A stretch of 64,000 nt of DNA from Gautieria morchelliformis (GCA_015179125.1 WHVA01000241.1:96467-160466); one strand, 5' to 3'. Counted from the first letter of the stretch, positions 23,801-33,765 are shown. Translations and numbers: made by a program. Notes: generated from the letters alone by a model not told the origin.

Positions 23801-24213
23801 ACTGCCAGAATCCACCACTTTGCAGTGGTGTATCGTTCTATCTTTGCCAACAGTTCCTCTCGGAAGTGTTCGGGGCATTTCGGTAGTCGATACCGCATGT
23901 GCTTGTTGGGATCGATGAGGTTGATCTCATGGTTGATCTCCTGTAGTGGCGGGAGTTCTAATGGAATTCCACTGACTAGGTCAGTGATTCTTTCCATCCA
24001 TTCCTCGGGGAGGCGAGGAAGGTCATCATCCGTGAGGATGATGGTAGTGGTTGGCTTAGAAGCCATTAGGCGCTGTTGGCGTCTATTAGGTCCTGTGGCG
24101 CACGGGCCCGCTTTCCTCTTTCCCATCGCTTTCACCGTTAGGTGAGAGCGTCTCTCCCTACGACTGTAGGGTGAGTTCGAGGACGAGTCGTCTCGCGACT
24201 CGTCCTCCTGGCT
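20852..24213 (-). pseudogene. A2 pol: RT, RNase H, integrase, chromodomain (one frameshift)
   Basis: Continues in the gag-PR frame after TGA (24216-24214). Visible: RT with CVPKKNGTLRTVFDLRQ, MDDIFIFS catalytic motif (~23440), RNase H (WVITDGSKAGVGAVYG; THEHETITVLEALMKWEDKL), H2C2 knuckle (AHQIVGHCGHLKTSNY; CTSCARC), integrase D,D,E region ([31 protein letters not shown]), and a C-terminal chromodomain (EWLVDGIIAHRW; LEFQVHWTLGDVTWEP), ending RR then stop. One base is missing near 21910 (CCCAGTCC vs CCCAAATCC in A1) just after FMGPLP; otherwise open. ~1,100 aa. The chromodomain suggests targeting to histone-marked chromatin. Confidence 0.92.
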
Positions 24214-24216
24214 TCA
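24214..24216 (-). promoter_or_regulatory. In-frame UGA between protease and RT of A2
   Basis: Context CAT TGA AGC CAG GAG. No other stop occurs in this frame for the 26 codons before MGKRK and beyond. A1 has the same TGA at 4278-4280, context CAT TGA AGC, also in frame. Candidate readthrough site controlling the Gag:Pol ratio, or a shared ancestral mutation. Confidence 0.5.
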
Positions 24217-24541
24217 ATGAGCCAGGTTCGGCGTCGGCGCTTGGGTGATCCTGCTCACCCATGGCCCCTTGTCCTCGTTCTTCCATTCGTCGTCGTCGAA
24301 TGAGACCTTGCCTGTGGGGATCACCTCGTTTCCCTTGTGGATTGTCCCTGGGCTCGAGAAGTCCAGGGTTATGCCGAATCTCCTTAGGAACGGTGTCCCT
24401 AAGATTGTGTCGTAATATTCGACGTTTGCTATGTCGAAGTATTCGTCGTATGTCCCACGACCAAACTTGATGGTCGTGTTCGTTCCATAGTTGATTGTGG
24501 AACGGCTGCCTATGCAGGCTGGCTGCAGCGCGATTGGTTGC

Positions 24542-24916
24542 TGTCAGGGTTCACGCGTTTCCTTCCACAAGTTTCTATTTCCTTCCATGAGTTTCCATCA
24601 CCTTCCGTCAGTTTCCATAACCTTCTGTCACCTTCTGTCACATGTCACCTTCCGTCACTTTCCGTAACCTTCTACAAGTTTCCATCTCCCCTATTATGTA
24701 AGCCTTGCCAGCGCTATAAGACTGTAGCCCGTGTGGTGGTGTTTCCTCAGCTTGATCTCTGAGGATACCCACTACACAGGCAAGTCCCCATGTATCTATC
24801 GTTGGTAGAGTTATAAACTGAGGATACCCACTACACAGTTGGTCATTGTCCTAGTATCGGCTCTTATCTCCTTGAGTATCTTTGGTTGTGGCTTCGTCAT
24901 TAGTGTTGCCCTCACA
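24542..24916 (+). mobile_element. Family-C solo LTR inserted in A2 protease region
   Basis: 375 bp, TGTCAGGGTTC to GTTGCCCTCACA, flanked by GTTGC at 24537-24541 and 24917-24921. An internal 21-bp string (CTGAGGATACCCACTACACAG) occurs twice, ~59 bp apart (24760, 24819); the other family copies have it once. Runs of TTTCCTTCCATGAG-like repeats fill the first half. Confidence 0.93.
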
Positions 24917-26581
24917 GTTGCTCCAGGGAGAATGTCTTCATTCCGGTAGCTCGCGTGAATTCGGGGGACAGCAGTACCCCTTCGCTGCCGCTATCTAGCA
25001 GGCAGTGGGCTTTTACGCCGTTTATTTCCCAGTACCCCGATAGGGTACGGTTCTCACTACGCGGACGCGTTGGCCGCGTTCTGTGTTTGCTTTGGTGGTG
25101 GTACACCGGCTCGGCCGCCTTGTCTGGCATGACCGATGTGCGTGCCGCCATGACTTTCGTGGCGGTTTCGTCTTCCAGCGCGAATCTGATCGCGCTGGAC
25201 CTGTAGGTGGTGTCCTCCACCTCTTTGTCCCATTCATAGTATTGGGACGGCTCAGGGTCCCACTCTTCAGCGGGCGTGTCTCCGTTATCCGGAGTGTCGT
25301 TGGGTTGGGGATCACCCTCCCCCTCTTCATCAATCTGTTGAAGAGAGCTTTGATCGGGATCCGTCTCCGGATCCTCGGCTTCACCGTCGTGCCTCACGGC
25401 CGCTGTCCTTATACCGGACATAAGCCGGGGGCATTCTGCCTTCTTGTGGCCAGGCTGGCCGCATTCAAAGCATGCGGTGTTGCTTTGGCTGCCGCTGGGC
25501 CTGTCATTGGGCCGGCCCAACGTTTTTGTCAGTGGGGCAGGTCGCGGGGACGATCCTGACGCTTGAGGCTGTTTAGCTTCAGGCGGGCGTCCAGCTTGTG
25601 CTGGGCGTGAGGGCGGTAGCCGTTGACCTGTTCCGCTTCTTGCGAACAGGCTGGGCCTGGTCAGGCCCGTTTGTGTCAACGGCTTGCTCCCTGTGAGCCG
25701 GGCGGCGCTTGCCGTTGCTGCTGCGCTTTCTGCGCGGCGCATCCCCATGTTGTATCGGGATGCCTCCTCGATCATCTGGGCCGTCTCAAAGAGTTGCTCT
25801 ATTGAGCTGCTCTCGGCATTATAGCCCTTTTTGAGGACCTCGTTGCGCAGCGTTTCGCGTAGCGCAGATACGAACTGTCTCCGGAACGTGTACTCGTCTG
25901 GCGGCTGTATCATACGTGCTGCGTATTTCGTGAGCTCGTTCAGCATCTCCTGAATGGTTTTCATGCCTTGCATGACCGCGTTGAACTTATTCGACGTGTG
26001 ATGGTATGTCAGTGTGTGCAGGAACCTCTTTTGAAGGCCTTGCATCACAGATTCCAGCGTCCAGATGCGGACCTGGCGATCGAAGCGTTCAACGTTTCGA
26101 AGGAACCATTCCTGGGCTTCGCCAGTGAGGCGAGTGCCCACATAGCCGACCTGCATGTCGATGCTGGTTGGTCCTAGGAGGCAATTCATTTTCAGCCATC
26201 GTAGGATGGCTGCCACGAAGATTTCAAACTCTTCGAGGTCCGATCCCCCTGCATATGGCTCGGGGTGGGCCAATTTTACGCTGGCCTTCGCTAGCACAGA
26301 CTTCTCCGGGTCTGTGTCCGCGGCGTCTGCCAACGCCACGCGGATCATCCGCGTGATCCCGTCGTACAGCTCCATTGGTACGACGTCGGCTTGGTCAGGG
26401 ATTCCCTGGCCTTCCATTGGGGCCATGGATCGCTCACGCGGTTGTGACGCTGCGCGGAGTAGGCTGTTATATGCCCTGACGGGCCCCGGGCCCGGATCGG
26501 GCTCAGGATCGGGAGCATTTTGTGCTCTCGGTTCCGGGGGCGTTTTGTGCCTGGTGTCCCCAGTCAGTCCCGCATTGCGGA

Positions 26582-27069
26582 TGTTGGGTGCATTTATGCT
26601 CCTGCACCAAAATCAAGCATAATATATTCAATTTATTGTGTGGTGTTTCAATATTTTCTCATACTGTTCTTGTACTATGCATCCACTTCTCTGCTTATTT
26701 TCGAAATTTTCTAGTCACTCCCTATCTCTCCATTCCATTCTGTTATTTCTATTTTCATAGGCGGCTGCACCCAGCGGAGTTTGAAATGACTTCGACGCGC
26801 GAGCCCTTGGGCGCTAAAGGGCCGGGTGCAAGTATATGCCTTCTGAGACAGGATTACACTCCTCTCTCAGTGACAATAAATTCACTGAGAGAGGCGAGTA
26901 GTATTCTTCATATTTACATAGCATGTTGACTGAAAATCATGTAGTATATTTGATTCTAGGTATTGTATTAATATCTCAGTGACAATAAATTCACTGAGAG
27001 AGTATATTTGATTCTAGCTTTCTAAGAACTCTACCGAACCTTCCCTGCCATAGCCCCTAGTTGCTAACA
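26582..27069 (+). repeat. 5' LTR of E3
   Basis: TGTTGGGTGC to GTTGCTAACA, 488 bp. Contains the hairpin CTCTCTCAGTGA/TCACTGAGAGAG with loop CAATAAAT at 26868-26899 and a second, slightly shorter copy near 26977-27002, each followed by TTTGATTCTAG-like sequence. Confidence 0.95.
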
Positions 27070-27070
27070 A

Positions 27071-27086
27071 GGGTTATGGGCCCCGC
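27071..27086 (+). other. Half-tRNA (initiator Met) primer-binding site of E3
   Basis: GGGTTATGGGCCCCGC, one base after the LTR. It is complementary to the anticodon stem-loop of eukaryotic initiator tRNA-Met (GGGCCCATAACCC core), the primer type known for Drosophila copia and yeast Ty5. The ATG inside it (27076) is also the polyprotein start. Confidence 0.75.
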
Positions 27087-30000
27087 AGACACTTCGCAGA
27101 AGCTTTTGGGTGTGGAGAAGCTTGCAACAGATGGAAGTAATTGGCCTCTGTGGCGAGCTACTCTTACAAGTTATTTTGAGTCCAAAAATCTACTCAGGCA
27201 TATAGAAGGGAGAGCCATTCGACCTCCTGATCCTCCAGTCATGCCCCCAGGCCATATTCTCACAGAAGCTGAGGAAACTCAGATTGAGAAGGCTGAGGAG
27301 AAGCTGGAGAAGTATCTTGCCAGAGAAGGACAGGCCAAAACCCAAATAATCGTCTCAGTGTCAGAGTCACTAGCCCTGATGCTACAGAAGAGACATACAG
27401 CAAAAGAAGTCTGGGATGCATTGGTCAATGAGATGACCAAAAAGCCCAAGATGGTCCTCACCAACCTACAGAGACAGCTTCGCAGTATGAGGTGTCCTGA
27501 GGATGGAGACTTGAGAGATCACTTGGACAAGGCCCAAGACCTCTATGCTCGTCTCAATGAGATGGGAGCCAGAATTTCTGAAGGAGAGTTCACCGACATT
27601 ATCCTTGCATCACTTCCACCCTCCTATGAGGCAGTTATGAATGCCCTTACCACGTCGCTCGAAGAATGTGGAATGCCCTTAGTGCCTGATGATATTATCA
27701 GAGTACTAAAGGCTCAATATGACAGGAGAAAGACCCTCAATATTTCACAAGAAGAGCAGGCATTTATTGGTTCATCTACGAAAGGGCAGAAGGGCCGGAA
27801 AGACCCGAAAGTGTCTACATGCACTAATTGCCACAAGCCTGGACATGCTATAGAGAGTTGCTGGGCTAAAGGAGGTGGTAAAGAAGGCCAGGGGCCACGT
27901 CAGAAGAAGAAAGCGAAAGCCAAAAAGAAGAAGGGCAAAGCCAAGGCGAATGTTGCCGAAGAAGTGTCCTCTGAGGAGGATGAGAGTGGCAGTCCAGCCG
28001 CTTTCGCCAACTTCGACTGCTCTAATTTGAGTAGTTTATCTCTGGACACTGTTGTTATCCTCGACACTGGAACGACCGCACATATGACCCCTCACAAGAA
28101 TTTATTGAGGGATTACAGTCCATTCTCACAGCCGCGCACAATTCGTGCAGCCAACAAAGGCACTTTTGATGCCTTCGGTTCAGGCTCACTCGTGCTATCT
28201 AACAAGGTTGGAGATAAGACTGTGAACATTACATTGAAGGATACGTTCTACGCGCCAAAAATGGCTGTTACCCTGATCTCGATCGGCCGGTGCGATGATG
28301 CAGGCTATAACACACAAATAGCTGATCAGAAATGCACAATATCCAATCGTAAAGGCAGGATATTGATGCAAGCACCGAAGCTGAATGGCTTATATCGATT
28401 TGATTTACAACACACAAGTGCCGAAGCGCATGTATGCGCATCAGCCATGGAAATACATCAAAAAATGGGGCATATTTCACAAAAGTCCCTACAGCATTTG
28501 CTCAACCGTGGCATGAGATTAGGCATTGAATTGAGCTCAAAAGGTGACAAGGTTGTTTGCGATGCGTGCATTCAGGCGAAGATTGCACGCAAATCACTTC
28601 CTCAGGAACCCAGAAGCCGATCATCAAAATTCGGTGACAGAATTTATTCTGATGTCTGGGGACCAGCGAGACACTCCACAATTGACAAGAAATCCTATTA
28701 TGTGTCTTTCATCGACGACTACTCAAGAGAATCGGTTATCTATTTGATGGCAAACAAATCGGAAGCATTTTCAAAATATAAACTCTACGAGGCCTTGATG
28801 CTTCGACAGAGGAATATGCACATCAAAGCACTTGTTTCCGACAGAGGGGGCGAATATACAAGCTCGGAATTTGAACAGCATTTGGCCAAGCAAGGCACGA
28901 AGCATCGGTTAACCGTGCACGACACCCCAGAGTCAAATGGTGTTGCTGAACGTTTAAACCGAACTCTAGTTGAAAGAGCTCGTGCCATGCTATTGGAATC
29001 AAGTCTTCCTAAGACTCTATGGGGGCATGCAATTTTGCACGCCAACTATCTTAGGAATCGGACACATACAAGAGCTTTACCAGACAAAACCCCTTTTGAA
29101 ATGATCCATCACGAGAAACCGAACCTGAAAGACATACATGTGTGGGGAATTGAAGTCTACGTTAAAGTCAAAGAGGGAAACAAACTAGCAGCCCGTGCCA
29201 AAAGAGCTCGGTGGATAGGAATCTCTGGACAGAGCCATGGTCACTGCATCTACTGGCCTGACTCTCAGAAGGTTTCTGTCGAGCGGAATGTTATATTTGA
29301 CTCAGAGATGAAGGGGGGCAAAGCTCCAATCATTTCTATTGAAGAGTCACAGCTACCTACGTCCAGAAAAATGGTACAGGCCATCTCGGCGCCAGCACCT
29401 ATGCCTAGCCGCTTAGTCAGCGAAGAGGCAAAGATTGAGGAAATTGATGATGATGAACCAGAGGAACGTCTGAAAGAGCTGCAGCCCAGTCAGACTGTTG
29501 ATGCCAGACCTAAAGAAGCTGCTCCAACAAGGAGAAGCGAGAGAATCCGTCAGCAGCAGGTGCAGCCGGCCCCAAGTGGTCCCGTAACAAGATCTCAAAC
29601 CAAGAGACATGCTGGTGCAGATATCACTACACTAGCTTACGAGGACATTGAGGACCATCAAGACAAATTATTCGAACAAGATTTATCCTCTGTCACTGAC
29701 GGCATCAGTGATTATAACCTTGCCATCAGTACACTTTCGACCTCCGATCAAAACAAAGATAATGTGCTGCCGGATTTGAATCAGACCGAGCCTAGCAATG
29801 CAGATGAAGCCTTAAATGATCCTATGTGGAAAGCATCGATGGATAAAGAGTATAAGGTGCTACTCGACAAAGGTGTATGGGAAGTGGTTAAACCACCTCC
29901 TGGGGCAAATATTGTCGGAAATAGATGGGTATTCCTCTGGAAACGCAATCCAGAAGGTGAACCCATCACACCTAGATTGAGGATGGTCGCCCAAGGCTTT

Positions 30001-31224
30001 ACACAAAGTTTTGGAGTTGACTCAATGAAACCTATGCACCTGTTGCTCGGATGACTTCCTTACGGATTATATGTGCCATTGCTGCCAGGAACAACTGGCC
30101 TATTCACCAAATGGATGTGGACAGTGCGTATTTGAATGCTACACTGCCAGAACCTATTTACATGAGACAGCCGTATGGATATGAGACCGGAGACAAAGAT
30201 GATGTCCTCCTGCTGAAGAAAGCACTTTACGGCCTCAAACAGTCTGGAAGGGAATGGTACAAACGTCTGAGTGGTGAATTTCTCAAGTTAGGATTCACTA
30301 AATCAGCTTCGGATGGAGCTGTATTTTGCAGACGTGGACCGAGAGGGCATGCGATTATTGCAACGGCAGTAGACGACCTCACTATCACAGCTGAGAGTCA
30401 ACCAATCCTCGATGAGGTAAAACATGACCTTGCCCAGATCTTCAGTATGAAAGATCTAGGCGAGATTCACTGGCTTTTGAACCTCAAAATCGAAAGAGAT
30501 TGGAATAACAAATCGATTGCAATATCACAAGCCGCATACATCCAAAAAATCATCAAAAAATTCAATCTGGATGATGCCAAAACATTTTCCACGCCTCTCA
30601 ACCCAGCCGTTAAATTATCCAGGGACCAATGCCCTTCTACAGATGAAGACAAACAAAAGATGTCAAGAATTCCATACAGACAAGCGATAGGATCATTGAT
30701 GTGGGCAGCAGTAGCCACTCGACCGGACATTGCATTCGCAGTGTCATTACTTTCTCAATTCCTCGAAAACCCAGGTCCAACACATTGGCATGCAGTCAAA
30801 CGTGTCTTTAAATATCTAAAAGGCACGATGGACTACAAATTGACACTTGGGAAAAATCGAGACGGCCTCATTGGGTATTCAGATGCGGATTGGGCTTCTC
30901 AAGAGCACAGGCACTCATACTCGGCTTATATTTTTCAGATTGATGGAGGGACAGTATCATGGAGTTGTCAAAAACAATCCATAGTAGCCCTATCATCAAC
31001 TGAAGCTGAATTCGTTGCTCTGACTCATGCGAGCAAAGAAGCCTTATGGATGCGCCACTTTATTTCTGAAGTATTCCAACCGCTGAATTGTCCCATCAAA
31101 CTTTATTCAGACAATCAATCAGCCATTGCCATCGTCTATGGCACTCAACAACACACGAGGACCAAGCATTTCGACATTAGATTATATTTCATCCGAGATA
31201 TAGTCAAAGATGAAGAAATTAAGC
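27076..31224 (+). pseudogene. E3 copia Gag-Pol polyprotein (one frameshift, C-terminus deleted)
   Basis: ATG 27076 (MGPADTSQK). In order: copia gag (UBN2-type; ~residues 1-230, LRSMRCPEDGDLRDHLDKAQ), CCHC knuckle CTNCHKPGHAIESC (~249), Lys-rich tract, protease ILDTGTTAHM (Asp ~330), integrase zinc region HQKMGH...CDACIQAK (~460-500), catalytic integrase D (SDVWGP ~526), D (SDRGGEY ~589), E (ESNGVAERLNR ~625), RT (HQMDVDSAYLN; AVDDLTI), RNase H (GYSDADWASQ; STEAEFVAL). One base is missing near 30029 in the TYAPVAR motif (MKPMHLLLG read instead), otherwise open over 1,380 codons. The frame then runs into LTR sequence at 31225. Copia order (IN before RT) is clear. Confidence 0.95.
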
Positions 31225-31533
31225 GCGGCTGCACCCAGCGGAGTTTGAAATGACTTCGACGCGCGAGCCCTTGGGCGCTAAAGGGCCGGGTGCAAGTATA
31301 TGCCTCCTGAGACAGGATTACACTCCTCTCTCAGTGACAATAAATTCACTGAGAGAGGCGAGTAGTATTCTTCATATTTACATAGCATGTTGACTGAAAA
31401 TCATGTAGTATATTTGATTCTAGGTATTGTATTAATATCTCAGTGACAATAAATTCACTGAGAGAGTATATTTGATTCTAGCTTTCTAAGAACTCTACCG
31501 AACCTTCCCTGCCATAGCCCCTAGTTGCTAACA
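31225..31533 (+). repeat. 3' LTR remnant of E3
   Basis: 309 bp equal to 26761-27069; the U3 start is missing. Hairpins retained. Confidence 0.93.
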
Positions 31534-32793
31534 GCGGATCCGTAGCCTGCTGTTGTAGGCAGCGCGCGCTTGCCATGCGTCCTGTACGGCTTGCGTGAGC
31601 TGCTCGTTGGGCAGCTGAGCGGTGTGGCTGTGGGCCACCGTCTCTTCGGTGTTCTTGGCTAGTAGCTCGAGTGCCCGTGTGTGGCGGCGCGCGGCTGCGG
31701 CTTCTTTACGCTGCCAGTGTGCGACTTCGAGCTCTAAGCTCTCGGTCGTCGTTTCAGAGTCAGGCTCTGAGGCGACCTGATCCCTAACGATCTGTTGGAT
31801 CGTTTTACGGCTGTCCGTTGGGGCAGCCGGTTGCTCCTGAGGTTCGTTCCCGAACCTTACGTCCTGTTCGACCGGGACGGCTGGCGGCGGCATTCGCTGT
31901 TTGTCTCGCTCATTTTGGCGCGCATCGCGACTGCGTTCGTTAGCTGCGGACTGTCGCGAGCTCGGACGAGTTGCGTCGTGTTCCCCGCGTGGGTGGAGTG
32001 CTTTCTGGACGTCCTCCAGCGTGGCTGCGTCTTGCAGCCTGATCTCCTCCGCCTGGTGGAGTTCCTTGCCGATTGCCATTAGGGCGGCGGTGGCGTTGTC
32101 AAGCTGCGATGCCAGCTGATCGTGCTTGTGGCGCATCAGCGTCTCTTTGTTCAGGGCCTCTGCCGTCTCGTGGTCGATGGCGTGAGCCCTCGAGCTCTTG
32201 CGACTAGAGCTCGAGTATTCCGAGTCCTGACCATCGTCTGGGGCTCCTCTTTTTTGCCATCGTCCTCCTTCAGGGACGATCGTCGTCGCTCTACTTCGTG
32301 AGCGTCGATTTGAGTCGTGGCTTTGTGCCCGTCTCGACGTTGTTGCTCTACCATCTGACGACGGCGAGACTTCTCTGCCCTTTCCTTTGTCCTCAGGCAG
32401 AGGGAGATGGGGGGGCGGTGCCGGCTCGTCGCTCGGCGTCATCTATTCTTCGGCCACGCTCGACGAGATGTGGTCAGGGTTTTCCTCGTTCTCTACTGAG
32501 GGGACGAGGGCGGTGAGATCTACGATCTCTCCGTCTTCTATCGTCCTGGTCTCCTGGTCCAGGATAGCGTCAGCTGTTGTGTCACTGGGCTGCGCCTGGG
32601 GTGTGGACCTCAAGCTCGTCGCTCGTGTCTGTCTTCGACTGCATGGAATCATCATGCTCGCAGCCGACAGTAGAGGGTCTACTGGAGGGTCTCAACGATG
32701 TTTAGTCGTCGACGCAGCGATCTTTTTCAAGATTGCTTCGAATCCACTATCGGTTGGTCGCGTGGCAATCAACCGCAGGATAGTTCAAAAAGG

Positions 32794-33007
32794 TGTAAAG
32801 ATGTCAATCTTAGGACCTTGTATCACAAGGGCACTGCAGAACTTGACCAATGAGTGGTATTCTGAATGCTACGTAGTGACAGGTAAGAGTAAGATGCGAT
32901 GGGGACTGCTAGCCGGTTCCCACGCATAAACTATACAGTGGGTCCCTAAGGGGCCCACTGGGATTATGTAATAACTAATGTACATGTAGGTACATGGGTT
33001 ATTTACA
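32794..33007 (-). repeat. 5' LTR of A2
   Basis: 214 bp in reverse orientation. Inside it, next to the element body, lies CCTTTTTGAACTATCC (minus), the same unexplained primer region as A1. Confidence 0.95.
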
Positions 33008-33205
33008 TTGGGCCCTTCACAGTGATGCGGAGGGTTGGACGGAATGCATACCGCCTCCGACTTTCGATGTCCATGTCCCGCCTCCACCCCGTCTTCAACA
33101 TGGTGAAGTTACTCCCTACGCTTGAGGGCCCAATTCCAGGTCGGAAGGCTCATCCGCCACCTCCACTGGAAATTGTGAATGGGGAAGAGCACTATGTGGT
33201 GGAAC

Positions 33206-33727
33206 TGTAGAGGACAGGAATTATAGGCAGTAGGTTTGGACTTGTTGCTCAAAAGAATAGACTAGAAATTAATTCACTCTCTCAGTGAATTTAGTTGTCA
33301 CTGAGAGAGGGGGAAATCTGTCTCACTGTGCATGTACTACTACCTGGCTCTTTAGCGCCCAAGAGCTCGCGCGTCGAAGTCATTTCAGACTCCGCTGGGT
33401 GCAGCCGCTTGTGAAAATAGAAATAACAAAATGAAATGGAGAGGTAGGGAGTGACAGGAAAATTTCGAAAATAATCAGAGAAATGGATGCATGGTACAAG
33501 AACAATGTGAGGAGAAATTGAAACACCATACAATAAATCGAATATATTATGCTTGATTTTGGTGCAGGAGCATAAATGCACCCAACACGCCCCCTCAAGC
33601 TTAATATATTCCGATTCTCTTGTTGAGGATCTTCACTCTAGGACTAGGAAGTCCTTTAGTGAGAATATCTGCCAACATTTGTTTGGTTGGCAAATAAACG
33701 AGCTTGGCTTCTTGATTTTTGATTATA
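33206..33727 (-). mobile_element. Ty1/copia E4: 3' LTR and C-terminus of RNase H
   Basis: Minus strand. LTR 33206-33587 (TGTAGAGGAC...ACCCAACA), then a purine tract (GAGGGGGCG, 33588-33596), then 33727-33601 encoding the end of pol (KNQEAKLVYLPTKQMLADIL, then KGLPSPRVK, stop TAA 33603). This is the typical copia RNase H tail and is just the part deleted from E3. The left TSD half is GGAAC (33201-33205) in D1. The coding part stops at 33727 where another repeat begins; the rest of E4 is not in the window. LTR belongs to the E2 subfamily. Confidence 0.9.
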
Positions 33728-33765
33728 CTAGCCAATAGACCCGTGCTTCGCACCGGGTTAGTTAA
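33728..33765 (-). mobile_element. Helitron-like 3' terminus interrupting E4
   Basis: Read on the minus strand the sequence is a hairpin (ACCCGGTGCGAAGCACGGGT), about 8 bases, then CTAG, followed by T of the copia sequence. Helitron 3' ends have a short hairpin 10-12 nt before CTRR, inserted between A and T. The copia frame is intact up to this base. The 5' end (TC) and any Rep/helicase were not found, so length is unknown; it should extend rightwards. Confidence 0.5.

Larger units (their letters stand above)
26582..31533 (+). mobile_element. Ty1/copia retrotransposon E3, inserted in A2 gag
   Basis: TSD GCGGA at 26577-26581 and 31534-31538. 5' LTR 26582-27069 (488 bp), initiator-Met half-tRNA primer site, one long gag-pol reading frame, then a 309-bp 3'-LTR remnant (31225-31533). 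The end of RNase H, the purine tract and the first ~179 bp of the 3' LTR have been deleted at 31224/31225. The surviving 309 bp matches the corresponding 5' LTR part almost perfectly, so the insertion is young. Confidence 0.95.
24214..32655 (-). pseudogene. A2 gag-protease ORF, interrupted by E3 and a C solo LTR
   Basis: ATGATG at 32655. The N-terminal ~400-residue part (32655-31534, resuming at 26581) is basic and Ser/Arg/Glu-rich with coiled coils. Without E3 it runs in frame into the gag core (MELYDGITRMIRVALADAAD; WFLRNVERFDRQVRIWTLES), CCHC knuckle CFECGQPGHKKAEC (~25470-25430), acidic linker, and protease with LLDSGSEG (~25000). After the C LTR (24542-24916) it ends at TGA 24214, in the same frame as pol. 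One TAG at 32445 (GAG in A1). The long N-terminus is far bigger than usual for Ty3 Gag. Confidence 0.88.
18554..33007 (-). mobile_element. Ty3/gypsy retrotransposon A2 (family A), nested in D1
   Basis: Minus strand. LTRs 32794-33007 (5') and 18554-18767 (3'), 214 bp, differing at 3 positions (~1.4%). Flanked by TTGGG at 18549-18553 and 33008-33012; D2 has a single TTGGG here, so the target duplication is certain. Without its own insertions (C solo LTR 24542-24916, copia E3 26582-31533) it is ~9.1 kb. Gene order (minus): gag-PR, in-frame UGA, RT-RNase H-integrase-chromodomain, ORF3. Confidence 0.96.
12233..33205 (+). mobile_element. Ty3/gypsy chromovirus D1, interrupted by four insertions
   Basis: Same family as D2 (37491-43681) and D3 (57808-64000). 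Own sequence: 12233-16510, 16999-17333, 17831-18553 and 33008-33205, less one 5-bp duplication at each solo LTR and at A2. Insertions: copia solo LTRs E1 (TSD AAGGC) and E2 (TSD TCCCG), gypsy A2 (TSD TTGGG) and copia E4 (left TSD GGAAC). Its chromodomain end and 3' LTR are missing: D1 stops at 33205 where E4 begins and does not resume in the window. It is the oldest layer of this nest. Confidence 0.92.
14060..33205 (+). pseudogene. D1 pol pseudogene, split by E1, E2 and A2
   Basis: Pieces 14060-16510, 16999-17333, 17831-18553 and 33008-33205. Recognisable: protease DCGATG (broken by a 1-nt loss near 14292), RT with YLDDILIF (~15530), RNase H ([13 protein letters not shown] ~16180), H2C2 knuckle (17150-17270), integrase with DFIVELPES (~17860) and E in DGQTERVNQ (~18140). 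Lesions: TAG 14653, frameshift ~15007, TGA 15414 and 16128 (both CGA in D2), TAA 18025 (CAA in D2). The last piece (33008-33205) is the linker before the chromodomain, which is absent. Confidence 0.88.
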
